NCBI GenBank assembly: GCA_934436435.1
Contig: CAKSAN010000016.1
Coordinates: forward strand, 1 to 64,000
From: an uncultured Acetatifactor sp.
Lineage (GTDB): Bacteria > Bacillota > Clostridia > Lachnospirales > Lachnospiraceae
Reading direction: 5' to 3'
DNA length: 64,000 bases
Shown here: positions 35,534 to 45,767 of the stretch, piece by piece
Position numbering within the stretch: the stretch's first letter is position 1
Layout of the letters: every line of letters begins with the position of its first letter
The notes under the pieces: generated by a model
What the model saw: only the letters and a program-made list of their open reading frames with translations
What the model was told of the DNA's origin: nothing
Databases searched by the model: none
Translations under genes and position numbers: made by a program

Positions 35534-37489
35534 ATGAGGAAAACGATCAAAAGTAAGATTACGATGCAGACGCTTCTTTCACTGGTTCTGGCAATTCTGA
35601 TCTGTGAGCTGCTTAGTGTGAGCGCTTTACAGAACAATATGACGACACAGGCCGGGAATTTCGTGGAGGCACAGGCACAGGCCAATGCCAACGTGGTGAA
35701 CGAATGGCTGGCGGAGCAGGGAAACATCGTGCACACCATTTGTGACGGAGTTGTCTTTCTGAACACTAAGGACACTGATCGGATCATGGATTATCTGGAA
35801 GTGAATCTGGCGGAAAATAAGGATGCCCTGATGTATTATGTATGTTTTGCCTATGAAGGCGGCGTATTTCCGGCGGATCATTCCAAACTGGATCTGGATC
35901 CCACCACCAGAGACTGGTGGAAACAGGCAATTGAAAAGGGCGGATTGATCTATACGGCGCCTTATAAGGACTTTGCCAGCGGACAGATGGTAGTGACCAT
36001 TGCAGAGCCCATGAAGATTCAGGGAGAACAGGCTGTTTTTCTGGCAGATATTACCATTGATACTCTGACACAGATTGTCAGTGATGTGAGCACGGAAGAA
36101 TCCATTCAGGCATTTCTGCTGGATGCTGACGGTAATGTGGTCTCCCATGCAAATGAAGATTTTCTTCCCAGGGAGGAAGGGAATACCGTGCTGGCGGATG
36201 CGCTGGGCGTAGATCTGTCAAAGGTATCCCAGATCCGGGACTATGACGGGAAAATGAAATTTATCGGAACCGCAGCGGTGGAAGCTACCGGCTGGACGTT
36301 AGGAGTGGTACAGGACAAGGCAGTGGTAACGGATCTGATCCGGAAAAATGTGATCCAGGTCGTAATGATCGGACTGGTACTGATCGTGGTCGTTACACTG
36401 GTGATGATCTGTAGTGTGAAGAAGAGCCTGAAGCCCATGGAGAATATGAAACTGTTTATCCGGGATAAGGTTATCGGCAGAGAAAACTGCAAGAAACAGA
36501 GAAATGAAGTACAGGAGATCCAGTATCTCATCGGAGAACTGGAGGAGAAGTTCATAGATGTGATCCGTCAGACCAGAGAGGAAGCGGATTCCATTCACAC
36601 CAGCATGCAGGATGCCAGCGGCAAGGTAAACAGCATCAGTGAAAACATTATGGAAATCAGTGCTGCAATGGAAGAGACCGGAGCCAACATCGATACCCAG
36701 ACAGACAGCATCCGCAACATTGACGAAAGCTGCAGTGAGGCAGCGGTGGCTGTGGAGACGCTGGCAAATGACGTCAGCGGGATGGCACAGAAATCCGGCA
36801 CCATTGTGGTACGTGTGGACCAGATTACAAAAGAGGTGCTGGAGGGCAAGGAAAACGCCACCCGGATCGTTACAGAGAGCAGGATCCGGATGCAGAAAGC
36901 TGTGGAAGGCACCAATATCATCAACGATATTACAAAAGTATCAGCATCCATTCAGGAGATCGCATCCCAGACAAGCCTGTTAGCCCTGAATGCCTCCATT
37001 GAAGCTGCCAGAGCCGGAGAGGCAGGCAGAGGTTTCGCCGTGGTAGCCGAAGAGATCAAGAAGCTCAGTGAAGATACCGCATCCGAGATCCAAAAGGTCA
37101 ACGAACTGACCCAGAAGGTATTGGAGAGTGTACAGACGCTGGCAACAGAAAGCAACGGCATTCTGGTATTTCTGGACGGCACGGTCATGAAGGACTATGA
37201 GAAACTGGCGGATCTGGCGAAGGATTATAAAAACGACGCCGGATATTATGCGGAAGTCAGCAGCAGTCTGGGACAGAATGCTTCCGGTGTCAGTGATTCC
37301 ATTCACACCATTAACGGCATCTTAAGTGACATCAACAGAGCGCAGGCAGAACTGTCGGATGCGGTGGCGGGAGTTAATAAAAATCTCCAGGAGATCACCT
37401 ATTCCAGTGAGAATATGTCCACGGAGACCAAGGGAGTATTGCAGAGCATCGGCAGGCTGCAGGAAAATATGCAGCAGTTCCGTGTCTAG
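35534..37489 (+). CDS. Cache-domain methyl-accepting chemotaxis protein
   Basis: The 651-residue receptor starts at the ATG nine bases after AAGGAAGG. The extracellular part between two membrane segments (~15-35 and ~280-300) is a double-cache domain with the conserved ligand-pocket pattern [20 protein letters not shown] and [19 protein letters not shown], which usually binds amino acids or small organics. The cytoplasmic tip has [18 protein letters not shown] and [16 protein letters not shown]. It stands alone between the ChrA pair and hisS. Confidence 0.92.
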   Translation: MRKTIKSKITMQTLLSLVLAILICELLSVSALQNNMTTQAGNFVEAQAQANANVVNEWLAEQGNIVHTICDGVVFLNTKDTDRIMDYLEVNLAENKDALMYYVCFAYEGGVFPADHSKLDLDPTTRDWWKQAIEKGGLIYTAPYKDFASGQMVVTIAEPMKIQGEQAVFLADITIDTLTQIVSDVSTEESIQAFLLDADGNVVSHANEDFLPREEGNTVLADALGVDLSKVSQIRDYDGKMKFIGTAAVEATGWTLGVVQDKAVVTDLIRKNVIQVVMIGLVLIVVVTLVMICSVKKSLKPMENMKLFIRDKVIGRENCKKQRNEVQEIQYLIGELEEKFIDVIRQTREEADSIHTSMQDASGKVNSISENIMEISAAMEETGANIDTQTDSIRNIDESCSEAAVAVETLANDVSGMAQKSGTIVVRVDQITKEVLEGKENATRIVTESRIRMQKAVEGTNIINDITKVSASIQEIASQTSLLALNASIEAARAGEAGRGFAVVAEEIKKLSEDTASEIQKVNELTQKVLESVQTLATESNGILVFLDGTVMKDYEKLADLAKDYKNDAGYYAEVSSSLGQNASGVSDSIHTINGILSDINRAQAELSDAVAGVNKNLQEITYSSENMSTETKGVLQSIGRLQENMQQFRV

Positions 37490-37552
37490 GGAACTTTGGA
37501 GGAAAAATGTGCATTGAAAGATGCCTATTTGAAGAAGATGAAAGAGAAGGCG

Positions 37553-37581
37553 GGACAGTGAGGGATCACTGTCCTGTTTTT
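37553..37581 (+). terminator. Intrinsic terminator after the chemoreceptor
   Basis: GGACAGTGA-GGGA-TCACTGTCC followed by TGTTTTT. Confidence 0.8.
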
Positions 37582-37627
37582 CGGAGGAAAATGCTTACAT
37601 TTCTGGCAGAAGCGGAGGCTCGGAGGG

Positions 37628-37656
37628 TTGACAGTTATCGGGAAAAAAAGTATCAT
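37628..37656 (+). promoter_or_regulatory. Promoter of hisS-aspS
   Basis: TTGACA, 17-base spacer, TATCAT. The leader is only ~40 bases, too short for a T-box. Confidence 0.65.
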
Positions 37657-37702
37657 ATATAAGATATTGAGTCAAATTTTACGAGCGGAAGGGTAGAAAA
37701 CC

Positions 37703-38965
37703 ATGGCACTTAGCAAGAAGCCCACAACGGGCATGAAAGATATCCTGCCGGAGGAGATGCAGATCCGTGATTACGTCATCAGCGTCATCAAGGATACCTA
37801 CGGCAAATTTGGTTTTACTTCCATTGAGACTCCCTGTGTGGAAAATATTGCGAACTTAAGCAGCAAGCAGGGCGGCGACAATGAGAAGCTGATCTTCAAG
37901 ATCTTAAAGCGCGGTGAGAAGCTGAATGTGGCAGCCGCGACCACGGAGGAAGAGGTAGTGGACAGCGGTCTGCGTTATGACCTGACTGTGCCTCTGGTAC
38001 GTTATTATTCCAACAATGCGGCATCCCTGCCTTCTCCTTTTAAGGCATTGCAGATGGGTAATGTATGGAGAGCGGACAGACCCCAGAGAGGAAGATATCG
38101 TCAGTTTATGCAGTGCGATATTGATATTCTGGGAGAGCCTTCGAATCTGGCGGAGATCGAACTGATCCTGGCGACCACCACCACACTGGGAAAACTGGGA
38201 TTCAAAAATTTCCAGATCCGTATCAATGAGCGCCGGATTCTGAAAGCAATGGCTGCTTACAGCGGATTCCCCGAGGAGTCCTATGACAGCGTATTCATTA
38301 CGCTGGACAAGATGGACAAGATCGGTCTGGAAGGTGTGGAGGCAGAGCTTCTGGAGAACGGTTTTGACAAGGCCTGTGTAGACAAGTATCTGGAACTGTT
38401 CAAGGGACTGGAAAGTGCTGAGGACGGTGTGGCTTATCTGGCAGATACGCTGGAAGGATTTTTGGAGCCGGAGATCGCCCAGAGCCTCAGAGAGATCATG
38501 GACAGTGTCAGAGCGACCAAGGCTTCCGATTTTGAGATCGTGTTCGATGCCACTCTGGTAAGAGGCATGTCCTATTACACCGGAACCATTTTCGAGATCG
38601 CCATGCCGGAATTCGGCGGCAGCTGCGGTGGCGGTGGCCGTTACGACAAGATGGTAGGCAAGTTTACCGGCAATGATGTGCCCGCCTGCGGATTCTCCAT
38701 CGGCTTCGAGCGTATCATCATGCTGCTCATGGAGAGAGGCTTCCAGGTGCCCACGAGACCGAAGCAGGTAGCATACCTGATCGAAAAGGGTGTCAGCGGC
38801 GAAAGACTGTGTGAAGTGATTGCACAGGCACAGGAAGCCCGGAAAGACGGTACCCAGGTGCTGGTAGCCCGCATGAACAAGAACAAGAAGTTCCAGAAGG
38901 AACAGCTGAATAAGGAAGGCTACGAAGAATTCGTGGAATTCTATAAGGAAGAATTAAAGAGATAA
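37703..38965 (+). CDS. hisS: Histidyl-tRNA synthetase
   Basis: The 420-residue class II synthetase charges tRNA-His. It shows the first-motif helix region (KPTTGMKDILPEE), motif 2 (VWRADRPQRGRYRQFMQCDI), the His-specific loop ATLVRGMSYYTGTIFE and motif 3 (ACGFSIGFERIIMLL). The C-terminal anticodon domain (VAYLIEKGVSGERLCEV) is complete. It is followed 27 bases later by aspS, a common pairing. Confidence 0.97.
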   Translation: MALSKKPTTGMKDILPEEMQIRDYVISVIKDTYGKFGFTSIETPCVENIANLSSKQGGDNEKLIFKILKRGEKLNVAAATTEEEVVDSGLRYDLTVPLVRYYSNNAASLPSPFKALQMGNVWRADRPQRGRYRQFMQCDIDILGEPSNLAEIELILATTTTLGKLGFKNFQIRINERRILKAMAAYSGFPEESYDSVFITLDKMDKIGLEGVEAELLENGFDKACVDKYLELFKGLESAEDGVAYLADTLEGFLEPEIAQSLREIMDSVRATKASDFEIVFDATLVRGMSYYTGTIFEIAMPEFGGSCGGGGRYDKMVGKFTGNDVPACGFSIGFERIIMLLMERGFQVPTRPKQVAYLIEKGVSGERLCEVIAQAQEARKDGTQVLVARMNKNKKFQKEQLNKEGYEEFVEFYKEELKR

Positions 38966-38992
38966 AAAGCAACAGACGAAGGAGCAAAAGCA

Positions 38993-40756
38993 ATGATTCA
39001 GTCCAGAACCCATAATTGTAATGAACTTCGGATCGGCAACGTCGGTGAGAGAGTCACACTGGTCGGCTGGTTCGAGAACATGAGAAAAGTCAGCAAGAAT
39101 CTCGGATTTGTCATTCTGCGTGATTTCTACGGAACCACTCAGCTGGTAGTAGAGACCGAAGAAATGATGAACGTGATGGATGGCATCAACAAGGAATCCA
39201 CCATTTCCGTGGAAGGTGTGGTAAGAGAGCGTTCCAGCAAGAATGCCAACCTGCCTACCGGTGAGATCGAAGTAGTGCCCGACAAGATCGATATTTTAGG
39301 CAAGTGTATCTACAATGCACTTCCTTTTGAGATCAATCAGTCCAAGGATGCAGACGAGAATGCCCGTCTGAAATACCGTTATCTGGATCTGAGAAATCCG
39401 AACATGAAGAAGAACATCGTGATGAGAAGCCAGATCGTGGCAGAGCTGCGCCAGAGAATGTATGCTCTGAACTTCATGGAGATCACCACCCCCATCCTGA
39501 CCTGTTCTTCCCCGGAAGGTGCAAGAGATTATCTGGTTCCCGCCAGAAATCATCCCGGCAAGTTCTACGCTCTGCCCCAGGCACCCCAGCAGTTCAAACA
39601 GATCCTGATGGCTTCCGGTTTTGACCGTTATTTCCAGATTGCTCCCTGCTTCCGTGATGAGGATGCGAGAGCAGACCGTTCTCCCGGAGAGTTCTATCAG
39701 CTGGATATGGAGATGGCATTCGCTTCTCAGGAAGATGTATTCTCCATCGTAGAGCAGGTACTTCCTCCCGTATTTGAAAAGTACGGTATTTATAAAGAAG
39801 CTTCCAAAGCGCCCTTTGTACGGATCCCTTATCTGGAGGCCATGGACAAGTACGGTTCCGACAAGCCGGATCTGCGTATCGATCTGGTACTGACCGATGC
39901 CACCGAAGTAATGCAGGGCTGCGGATTTGCTGCTTTTGAGGGTCAGACCGTAAAGGCGATCGTGGTAGACGGTTTCACGGCTACCCGTAAGCAGATCGAC
40001 GCTATCTGCGCAGAGGTAGAGGTACAGACCGCGCGCAAAGGCTTCTGGTTCCGTGTGGATGAGAACGGAGAGTTCGTAGGCGGTATCTCCAAGTTCTTAC
40101 AGGACCGCAAGGAAGAAGTCATCAAGGCTCTTGGCCTTAAGAACGGTGACTTTGTAGGTCTTGCCGCAGGCAAGAAGCTGGAAGCACAGAAGACAGCCGG
40201 TGTATACAGAAAGCTGTTGGGTGCAGCCAGCGAGAAACATATGAAGAAGGATTGCTATGAGTTCTGCTGGATCGTGGATTTCCCGATGTATGAGATCGGC
40301 GAGGAGTCCGGAGAACTGGAATTCTGTCATAACCCGTTCTCCATGCCTCAGGGTGGCATGGATGCGCTGAACAATCAGGACCCTCTGGAGATTCTGGCAT
40401 ACCAGTACGATCTGGTCTGCAACGGCGTAGAGCTGTCCTCCGGTGCGGTGAGAAACCATGATCCGGAGATCATGATCAAGGCATTCGAACTGGTGGGATT
40501 AGGCGAAGCTGATGTGAAGGCAAAGTTCCCTGCCATGTACAATGCATTCTGCTACGGAGCACCCCCTCATGCAGGAATCGCTCCCGGCGTAGACCGTATG
40601 ATCATGCTGATCTGTGGTGAGGAAAGCATCCGTGAGATCATTCCTTTCCCCATGAACAAGAACGCCATGGATATTATGATGGGAGCACCGGGTACGGTAG
40701 AACAGAAGCAGCTGGATGAACTGCATCTGGCCATCACCGCAAAGCCGGAAGAATAA
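38993..40756 (+). CDS. aspS: Aspartyl-tRNA synthetase (bacterial type with GAD insert)
   Basis: The 587 residues comprise an OB-fold anticodon domain (residues ~1-105, VGERVTLVGWFENMRK), class II motif 2 (QIAPCFRDEDARADRSPGEF), a GAD insertion (~280-400), and motif 3 (APPHAGIAPGVDRMIML). It belongs to the hisS operon. A hairpin with a weak T tract follows. Confidence 0.97.
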   Translation: MIQSRTHNCNELRIGNVGERVTLVGWFENMRKVSKNLGFVILRDFYGTTQLVVETEEMMNVMDGINKESTISVEGVVRERSSKNANLPTGEIEVVPDKIDILGKCIYNALPFEINQSKDADENARLKYRYLDLRNPNMKKNIVMRSQIVAELRQRMYALNFMEITTPILTCSSPEGARDYLVPARNHPGKFYALPQAPQQFKQILMASGFDRYFQIAPCFRDEDARADRSPGEFYQLDMEMAFASQEDVFSIVEQVLPPVFEKYGIYKEASKAPFVRIPYLEAMDKYGSDKPDLRIDLVLTDATEVMQGCGFAAFEGQTVKAIVVDGFTATRKQIDAICAEVEVQTARKGFWFRVDENGEFVGGISKFLQDRKEEVIKALGLKNGDFVGLAAGKKLEAQKTAGVYRKLLGAASEKHMKKDCYEFCWIVDFPMYEIGEESGELEFCHNPFSMPQGGMDALNNQDPLEILAYQYDLVCNGVELSSGAVRNHDPEIMIKAFELVGLGEADVKAKFPAMYNAFCYGAPPHAGIAPGVDRMIMLICGEESIREIIPFPMNKNAMDIMMGAPGTVEQKQLDELHLAITAKPEE

Positions 40757-40760
40757 TAAT

Positions 40761-40801
40761 AAGGCTGTCACATGAAATGATTTCCATGTGGCAGCCTTTA
40801 T
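40761..40801 (+). terminator. Terminator after aspS
   Basis: AAGGCTGTCACATG pairs with CATGTGGCAGCCTT (one wobble); the T tract is short. Confidence 0.65.
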
Positions 40802-40836
40802 GTTGGATGGGTATGGCGATTCGTCAGGAGAAGAAC

Positions 40837-41547
40837 ATGGCAGTAGGGATTTATGTATTGCATCTGCACCCCGGAGAGGAAGAGGCAAGACGGAGCTTCT
40901 TACGGACAGCGGCAGAATGCGTGGATCCGGTGCGTCGTAAAAAGGCACAGCGGCTGAAAGGCGCCGGAGCAAAAGCAGCCAGTCTCGGTGCGGGAATGCT
41001 GCTGCAGAAGATGGCACGGGATCTGTTGGACGAAACGGAGAATAAAGAAATCCTTTTTTTAGAGGAGGATGAGCTGCGGGAAACGTTGCAGGAGCGGATG
41101 CGTCTGGACAAGACGGGGCCACTGTTCTTTTCCTATGAATACGGGGATCTGGGGAAGCCACAGATCGTGAACTTTCCGAAAAAATTCAATCTGTCTCATT
41201 CCGGAGATTATGTGATCTGCGCGGTGGGAGACGGAGAAGTGGGCGCGGATATCCAGAAATGGGTTCCCTACAAAGAACGGACGGCGGAACGCTTTTTTGC
41301 CGGAGAAGAATGGAAACTGCTGCGAGAGACGGAGGAGTCGGAACGCACGGAGCTGTTTTACCGGCTCTGGAGCAGAAAGGAAGCCTACGGCAAATACACC
41401 GGTCAGGGGATCGGCAGTGCTGTGGGAGAAGACTTTTCCGACGAGAGAAAATGGCAGGAAAAGCAGATCTGTTTCCGGGAATGGATTCTGGCGGACAGTT
41501 ATTCCCTTGCGGTCTGTTACGGATCACAGGAAGTGAGGATTTTATGA
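40837..41547 (+). CDS. 4'-phosphopantetheinyl transferase, Sfp type
   Basis: The 236-residue protein transfers phosphopantetheine from CoA to carrier proteins. It carries FNLSHSGDYVICAVG, VGADIQKW (Mg-binding Asp) and LWSRKEAYGKYTGQG, the defining Sfp motifs. The start is the ATG seven bases after CAGGAG; an earlier frame start lies in the aspS terminator. It overlaps the ABC exporter pair by ATGA. No NRPS or PKS genes are in the window, so its carrier-protein target lies elsewhere. Confidence 0.9.
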   Translation: MAVGIYVLHLHPGEEEARRSFLRTAAECVDPVRRKKAQRLKGAGAKAASLGAGMLLQKMARDLLDETENKEILFLEEDELRETLQERMRLDKTGPLFFSYEYGDLGKPQIVNFPKKFNLSHSGDYVICAVGDGEVGADIQKWVPYKERTAERFFAGEEWKLLRETEESERTELFYRLWSRKEAYGKYTGQGIGSAVGEDFSDERKWQEKQICFREWILADSYSLAVCYGSQEVRIL

Positions 41548-43298
41548 AACGATTAATGATGTATCTGAAGGATTATAAGAAGGAGTCCATACTGGCACCG
41601 CTGTTCAAACTGCTGGAAGCTTTTTTTGAACTGATGGTTCCCCTGGTAATGGCGAATATCATTGACTATGGTATTTCCAACCGGAACATGGGCTATATCG
41701 GAAAAATGGGTCTGGTACTGCTGCTTTTGGGAGTAGTGGGACTGGCTTCCTCCATTACCGCACAGTTTTTCGCAGCCAAGGCTGCGGTGGGAGTATCCAC
41801 CAAACTGCGTCAGGCGTTGTTTGACCATATCGAGGATCTGAGCTTTACGGATATTGATAAGGCGGGAACCTCCACCATGATCACCCGCATGACCAGTGAT
41901 GTGAACCAAGTGCAGTCCGGTGTCAACATGACCTTACGTCTGTTCCTGCGTTCCCCGATCATTGTATTCGGTGCCATGATCATGGCATTCACCATTGATG
42001 TGAAATGTGCGTTGATCTTCGTGGTGGCCATTCCTTTATTGTCCGTCGTGGTATTCGGTATTATTTTATCCACGATTCCCATGTACAAAAAGGTGCAGTC
42101 CAAACTGGATCAGGTGCTGGGCATTACCAGAGAGAATCTGACCGGTGTCCGCGTCATCCGTGCATTCCATCAGGAAGCAAAGGAAGAAGAGCGTTTCCGG
42201 GAGAACAATGAAGCACTGTCTGCCATGCAGATCTTCGTAGGTAAGATCAGTGCCTGCATGAACCCCGTGACCTATGTCATCGTAAACGGTGCCATCATTG
42301 CTCTGATCTATACCGGTGCCGTACAGGTCAATATCGGTAACTTAAGTCAGGGTGAAGTTGTGGCGATCATCAACTATATGAACCAGATTCTGGTAGAGCT
42401 GGTGAAGCTGGCAAACCTGATCGTGACCATGACCAAGGCACTGGCCTGTGCAGACCGTGTGGCTTCCGTATTTGAGATCGGAGCGGATGCTGCTTACGCA
42501 GAGAAGAGCATGCAGGATCAGAAGCTGGCAGATCAGGTAGACAGAAAGGCACCTTTCCTGAACTTCCGGCATGTCTCCCTGACCTATCAGGGAGCCGGTG
42601 CACCTACCTTACAGGATATGAACTTTACCGTGAACCGCGGCGATACCGTGGGCATCATCGGAGGTACCGGTTCCGGTAAGACCTCTCTCGTGAACCTGAT
42701 CCCCGGATTTTATCCGGCAACGGAAGGTGAGATCCTGCTGGAAGGCAGAGATATTAAAACTATGAGTGATGAGGAACTGCGGGGTCGTATCGGCGTCGTA
42801 CCTCAGAAGGCGGTTCTGTTCAAGGGAACGATCCGCAGTAACCTCCAGTGGGGCAAACCGGACGCTACGGAAGAGGAGATGTGGAAGGCTCTGGAGCTTG
42901 CGCAGGCGGCAGAGGTCGTAGAGGGCAAGGACGGCAAGCTGGATGCGGCTGTGGCACAGAACGGTAAGAACTTCTCCGGAGGACAGAGACAGCGTCTGAC
43001 CATTGCAAGAGCCTTAGTCAGAAAGCCCGAGATCCTGATCCTGGATGACAGCGCTTCCGCACTGGATTATGCTACCGACGCAAAGCTGCGTGCAGCACTG
43101 CGGACGCTGGAAGACAAGACCACGACCTTTATCGTATCCCAGCGTGCTTCCACCATCCGCCATGCGGACAAGATCATCGTGCTGGATGACGGTGAGATCG
43201 CAGGCATGGGAACCCATGAGGAATTATTGAAGGATTGCACTGTATATCAGGAGATCTATTATTCCCAGTATCCGGAACAGAGAGGAGGTGTTCAGTAA
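41544..43298 (+). CDS. Heterodimeric ABC exporter, subunit with degenerate Walker B
   Basis: The 584-residue half-transporter has six membrane helices followed by an ATPase: Walker A GGTGSGKTS, signature FSGGQRQRLTIARAL, Walker B EILILDDSASALD. The residue after the Walker B Asp is Asp instead of Glu, the mark of the non-catalytic site in TM287/288-type exporters. The partner starts at the overlapping TAATG. The substrate may be a drug, peptide or lipid. It is translationally coupled to the phosphopantetheinyl transferase gene. Confidence 0.9.
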   Translation: MKRLMMYLKDYKKESILAPLFKLLEAFFELMVPLVMANIIDYGISNRNMGYIGKMGLVLLLLGVVGLASSITAQFFAAKAAVGVSTKLRQALFDHIEDLSFTDIDKAGTSTMITRMTSDVNQVQSGVNMTLRLFLRSPIIVFGAMIMAFTIDVKCALIFVVAIPLLSVVVFGIILSTIPMYKKVQSKLDQVLGITRENLTGVRVIRAFHQEAKEEERFRENNEALSAMQIFVGKISACMNPVTYVIVNGAIIALIYTGAVQVNIGNLSQGEVVAIINYMNQILVELVKLANLIVTMTKALACADRVASVFEIGADAAYAEKSMQDQKLADQVDRKAPFLNFRHVSLTYQGAGAPTLQDMNFTVNRGDTVGIIGGTGSGKTSLVNLIPGFYPATEGEILLEGRDIKTMSDEELRGRIGVVPQKAVLFKGTIRSNLQWGKPDATEEEMWKALELAQAAEVVEGKDGKLDAAVAQNGKNFSGGQRQRLTIARALVRKPEILILDDSASALDYATDAKLRAALRTLEDKTTTFIVSQRASTIRHADKIIVLDDGEIAGMGTHEELLKDCTVYQEIYYSQYPEQRGGVQ

Positions 43299-45043
43299 TG
43301 CAGAAGCCAAATAACAAAGAGACCATGAAGCGGGTACTGAAATATATCCGCAAATATACACCGGCACTGGTACTTTCTCTGGTGCTGGCAGCGGTGACCG
43401 TATTACTGACCTTATATATCCCGATCCTCACCGGTAATGCGGTGGATCTGATCATCGGCAAGGGGCAGGTGGATATGCCCGGCATCTTTGCCATTATGAA
43501 AAAAATCGCCATCGTCATGATCATTACGGCGGTGGGCCAGTGGGTCATGAATACCTGCAACAACTATATTACCTATCATGTGATCCGCGACATCCGTACG
43601 GATGCTTTTGCAAAGCTGGAGATCCTGCCCTTAAAATATCTGGATGCCCACGCTTACGGTGACATTGTCAGCCGTGTCATTGCGGATGTAGATACTTTCG
43701 CAGACGGTCTGCTGATGGGATTCACCCAGCTGTTCACCGGTGTACTGACGATCCTGTGCACACTGGGATTCATGCTGGTGACCAATGTGCCCATCGCACT
43801 GGTGGTAGTATGTATCACACCGGTATCTTTCCTGGTGGCAAAATTCATCGCCACCAAGACCTACTCCATGTTCAAGGAGCAGTCCGAGACCAGAGGGGAG
43901 CAGACTTCCCTCATTGAGGAAATGATCGACAACCAGAAGATCGTAAATACTTTCTCCAGAGGAGAAGCGGTAAAGAGCCAGTTCGGAGAGATCAACGGCA
44001 GATTGCAGAAATGCTCTCTGAAAGCCATCTTTTTCTCCTCCATTACGAACCCGGCAACCCGTTTCGTCAACAGCCTGGTATATGCCGGTGTTGGCGTATT
44101 CGGTGCATTCGTAGCTATCAAGGGCGGCATCAGCGTAGGCCGTCTGTCCTGCTTCTTAAGCTATGCGAACCAGTATACCAAGCCCTTCAACGAGATCTCC
44201 GGCGTGGTAACCGAGTTACAGAATGCATTTGTCTGTGCCGGACGTATCTTTGAACTGATCGACGAGGAGCCTCAGGTGCCCGATGCGAAGGATGCGAGAG
44301 TGTTGGAAGATGCCAATGGCAATGTGGATCTTGAGAATGTATACTTCCAGTATGTACCTGAGAAGAAGCTGATCCAGAACTTCAACCTGAAAGTCACCCC
44401 CGGTCAGAGAGTGGCGATCGTAGGCCCTACCGGATGCGGTAAGACCACCGTGATCAATCTGCTGATGCGCTTCTATGATGTGAATTCCGGCTCCATTCAG
44501 GTAGACGGCACCGACATCCGTGACATCACCAGAGGAAGTCTCCGTACCAATTACGGTATGGTATTGCAGGAGACCTGGCTGCGGTCCGGTACCATCCGCG
44601 ACAACATCTGCATGGGCAAACCGGACGCCACCGAGGAAGAGATCATTGCAGCAGCCAAGGCATCCCATGCCCACAGCTTTATCAAGCGTCTGCCCCAAGG
44701 GTATGACACCGTGATCACCGAAGACGGCGGCAGCCTGTCCCAGGGACAGAAACAGCTCCTGTGTATCACCAGAGTTATGCTGTGCCTGCCTCCCATGCTG
44801 ATCCTCGATGAAGCAACCTCCTCCATCGACACCCGTACCGAGATCAAGATCCAGAACGCATTCGCCAAAATGATGGAAGGCCGAACCAGCTTCATAGTAG
44901 CCCACCGCCTCTCCACCATCCAGAGCGCCGATGTCATTCTGGTAATGAAAGACGGAAACATTATAGAACAGGGCAACCACGAGACCCTGCTGGCTAAGGG
45001 AGGATTCTACGCAAATTTATACAATAGTCAGTTTGCCGTGTAA
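43298..45043 (+). CDS. Heterodimeric ABC exporter, catalytic subunit
   Basis: The 581-residue partner has six membrane helices, Walker A GPTGCGKTT, a variant signature LSQGQKQLL and a canonical Walker B MLILDEATSSID. The LSQGQ signature with an intact Glu complements the other subunit's degenerate site, as in TM288/BmrD-like proteins. A strong terminator follows 20 bases after the stop. Confidence 0.9.
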   Translation: MQKPNNKETMKRVLKYIRKYTPALVLSLVLAAVTVLLTLYIPILTGNAVDLIIGKGQVDMPGIFAIMKKIAIVMIITAVGQWVMNTCNNYITYHVIRDIRTDAFAKLEILPLKYLDAHAYGDIVSRVIADVDTFADGLLMGFTQLFTGVLTILCTLGFMLVTNVPIALVVVCITPVSFLVAKFIATKTYSMFKEQSETRGEQTSLIEEMIDNQKIVNTFSRGEAVKSQFGEINGRLQKCSLKAIFFSSITNPATRFVNSLVYAGVGVFGAFVAIKGGISVGRLSCFLSYANQYTKPFNEISGVVTELQNAFVCAGRIFELIDEEPQVPDAKDARVLEDANGNVDLENVYFQYVPEKKLIQNFNLKVTPGQRVAIVGPTGCGKTTVINLLMRFYDVNSGSIQVDGTDIRDITRGSLRTNYGMVLQETWLRSGTIRDNICMGKPDATEEEIIAAAKASHAHSFIKRLPQGYDTVITEDGGSLSQGQKQLLCITRVMLCLPPMLILDEATSSIDTRTEIKIQNAFAKMMEGRTSFIVAHRLSTIQSADVILVMKDGNIIEQGNHETLLAKGGFYANLYNSQFAV

Positions 45044-45063
45044 CGAGCCATGCAAAGGCAAGG

Positions 45064-45108
45064 AAAGAACCGGTTTGGCAGCTTGCTGACCAAACCGGTT
45101 CTTTTTTT
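45064..45108 (+). terminator. Strong intrinsic terminator of the exporter operon
   Basis: AAAGAACCGGTTTGG pairs perfectly with CCAAACCGGTTCTTT and ends in T7. Confidence 0.9.
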
Positions 45109-45130
45109 GCCTTTATACGGCGACAGCCGT

Positions 45131-45165
45131 CACCCACCGAAAGCCCTTTGGGCTTTTGGTGGGTG
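45131..45165. repeat. Perfect long hairpin without T-run
   Basis: CACCCACC / GGTGGGTG outside and AAAGCCC-TTT-GGGCTTT inside, flanked by ACGGC-GACA-GCCGT. It could be a repeat of the REP type or a processing structure. Confidence 0.5.
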
Positions 45166-45282
45166 GAGCATGGCGGGATGCGCAGAAAAGACAGACAATA
45201 TATAGAAATATGTCGAAAAATGTAAAAATATGCCAATCAAATAGAAATATTGAAAATAAACAAAAATATTTTAAGAAATGTG

Positions 45283-45311
45283 TTGACAAATGCATATCCC
45301 TGTAGTATATT
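45283..45311 (+). promoter_or_regulatory. Promoter of a long A-rich transcript
   Basis: Consensus TTGACA, 17-base spacer, TATATT, with no gene start for ~450 bases downstream. Confidence 0.7.
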
Positions 45312-45317
45312 AAACTT

Positions 45318-45690
45318 AACAAAAGAGAAACGGAACAACCCAACAAAAGAAGGTTGGGAGAGAAGTACAAAAGAATCTATAGAAAGAGAGGTACAGTCCA
45401 CCTAACAATTAAAGTCCTACCACAATCTTCCATGATGTACAACTGAATAGAAATACCAAAGAGAAACAATTCATATAGAGAATATCAAGTACACAGAAGA
45501 AAAAGTAATGAACAACAGAAGATAAAAATTATCTCACATTACAGTACATACGTACAAAAGAAAAGTGGAAAGAGAACAAAAGACAAAATGGAAGATAAAG
45601 CAAACAAAAGAAAGAGAGGACAGGCCATTGGAGCTTGCAGTCTGAGAGGGCGTGCTGATTGAAGTAATGATCGGTACGCTCTCTTAATAG
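45318..45690 (+). ncRNA. Candidate non-coding A-rich RNA
   Basis: The stretch is extremely A- and purine-rich and poor in T. It has no ORF with a ribosome site (the best is 24 codons). It contains six copies of ACAAAAGA (45319, 45343, 45367, 45554, 45576, 45604), one CCCAAC...GTTGGG hairpin near the 5' end, and an imperfect GAGAGGGCGT / ACGCTCTCT hairpin near 45647-45686 that may end it. Alternatively it is an unusually long leader for the GH3-like gene. Confidence 0.4.
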
Positions 45691-45767
45691 TTGTACAATT
45701 TTCCAGTGGAAAAAACTGCCGATATCGTGTATAATAGGTAGGTAATACAGACAGAGGAGTTATGAAA

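Noticed and set aside
37634..37702. T-box or other riboswitch before hisS
   Set aside because: The leader is only ~40 bases and has no stem plus antiterminator arrangement.
45319..45611. Spaced ACAAAAGA copies as a CRISPR array or iteron origin
   Set aside because: The copies are only 8 bases, irregularly spaced, and lie in A-rich DNA; no longer repeat, cas or replication gene is present.
45584..45670. 24-codon ORF starting MEDKANKRKR in the A-rich transcript
   Set aside because: No ribosome site, and the composition is the same as the non-coding sequence around it.
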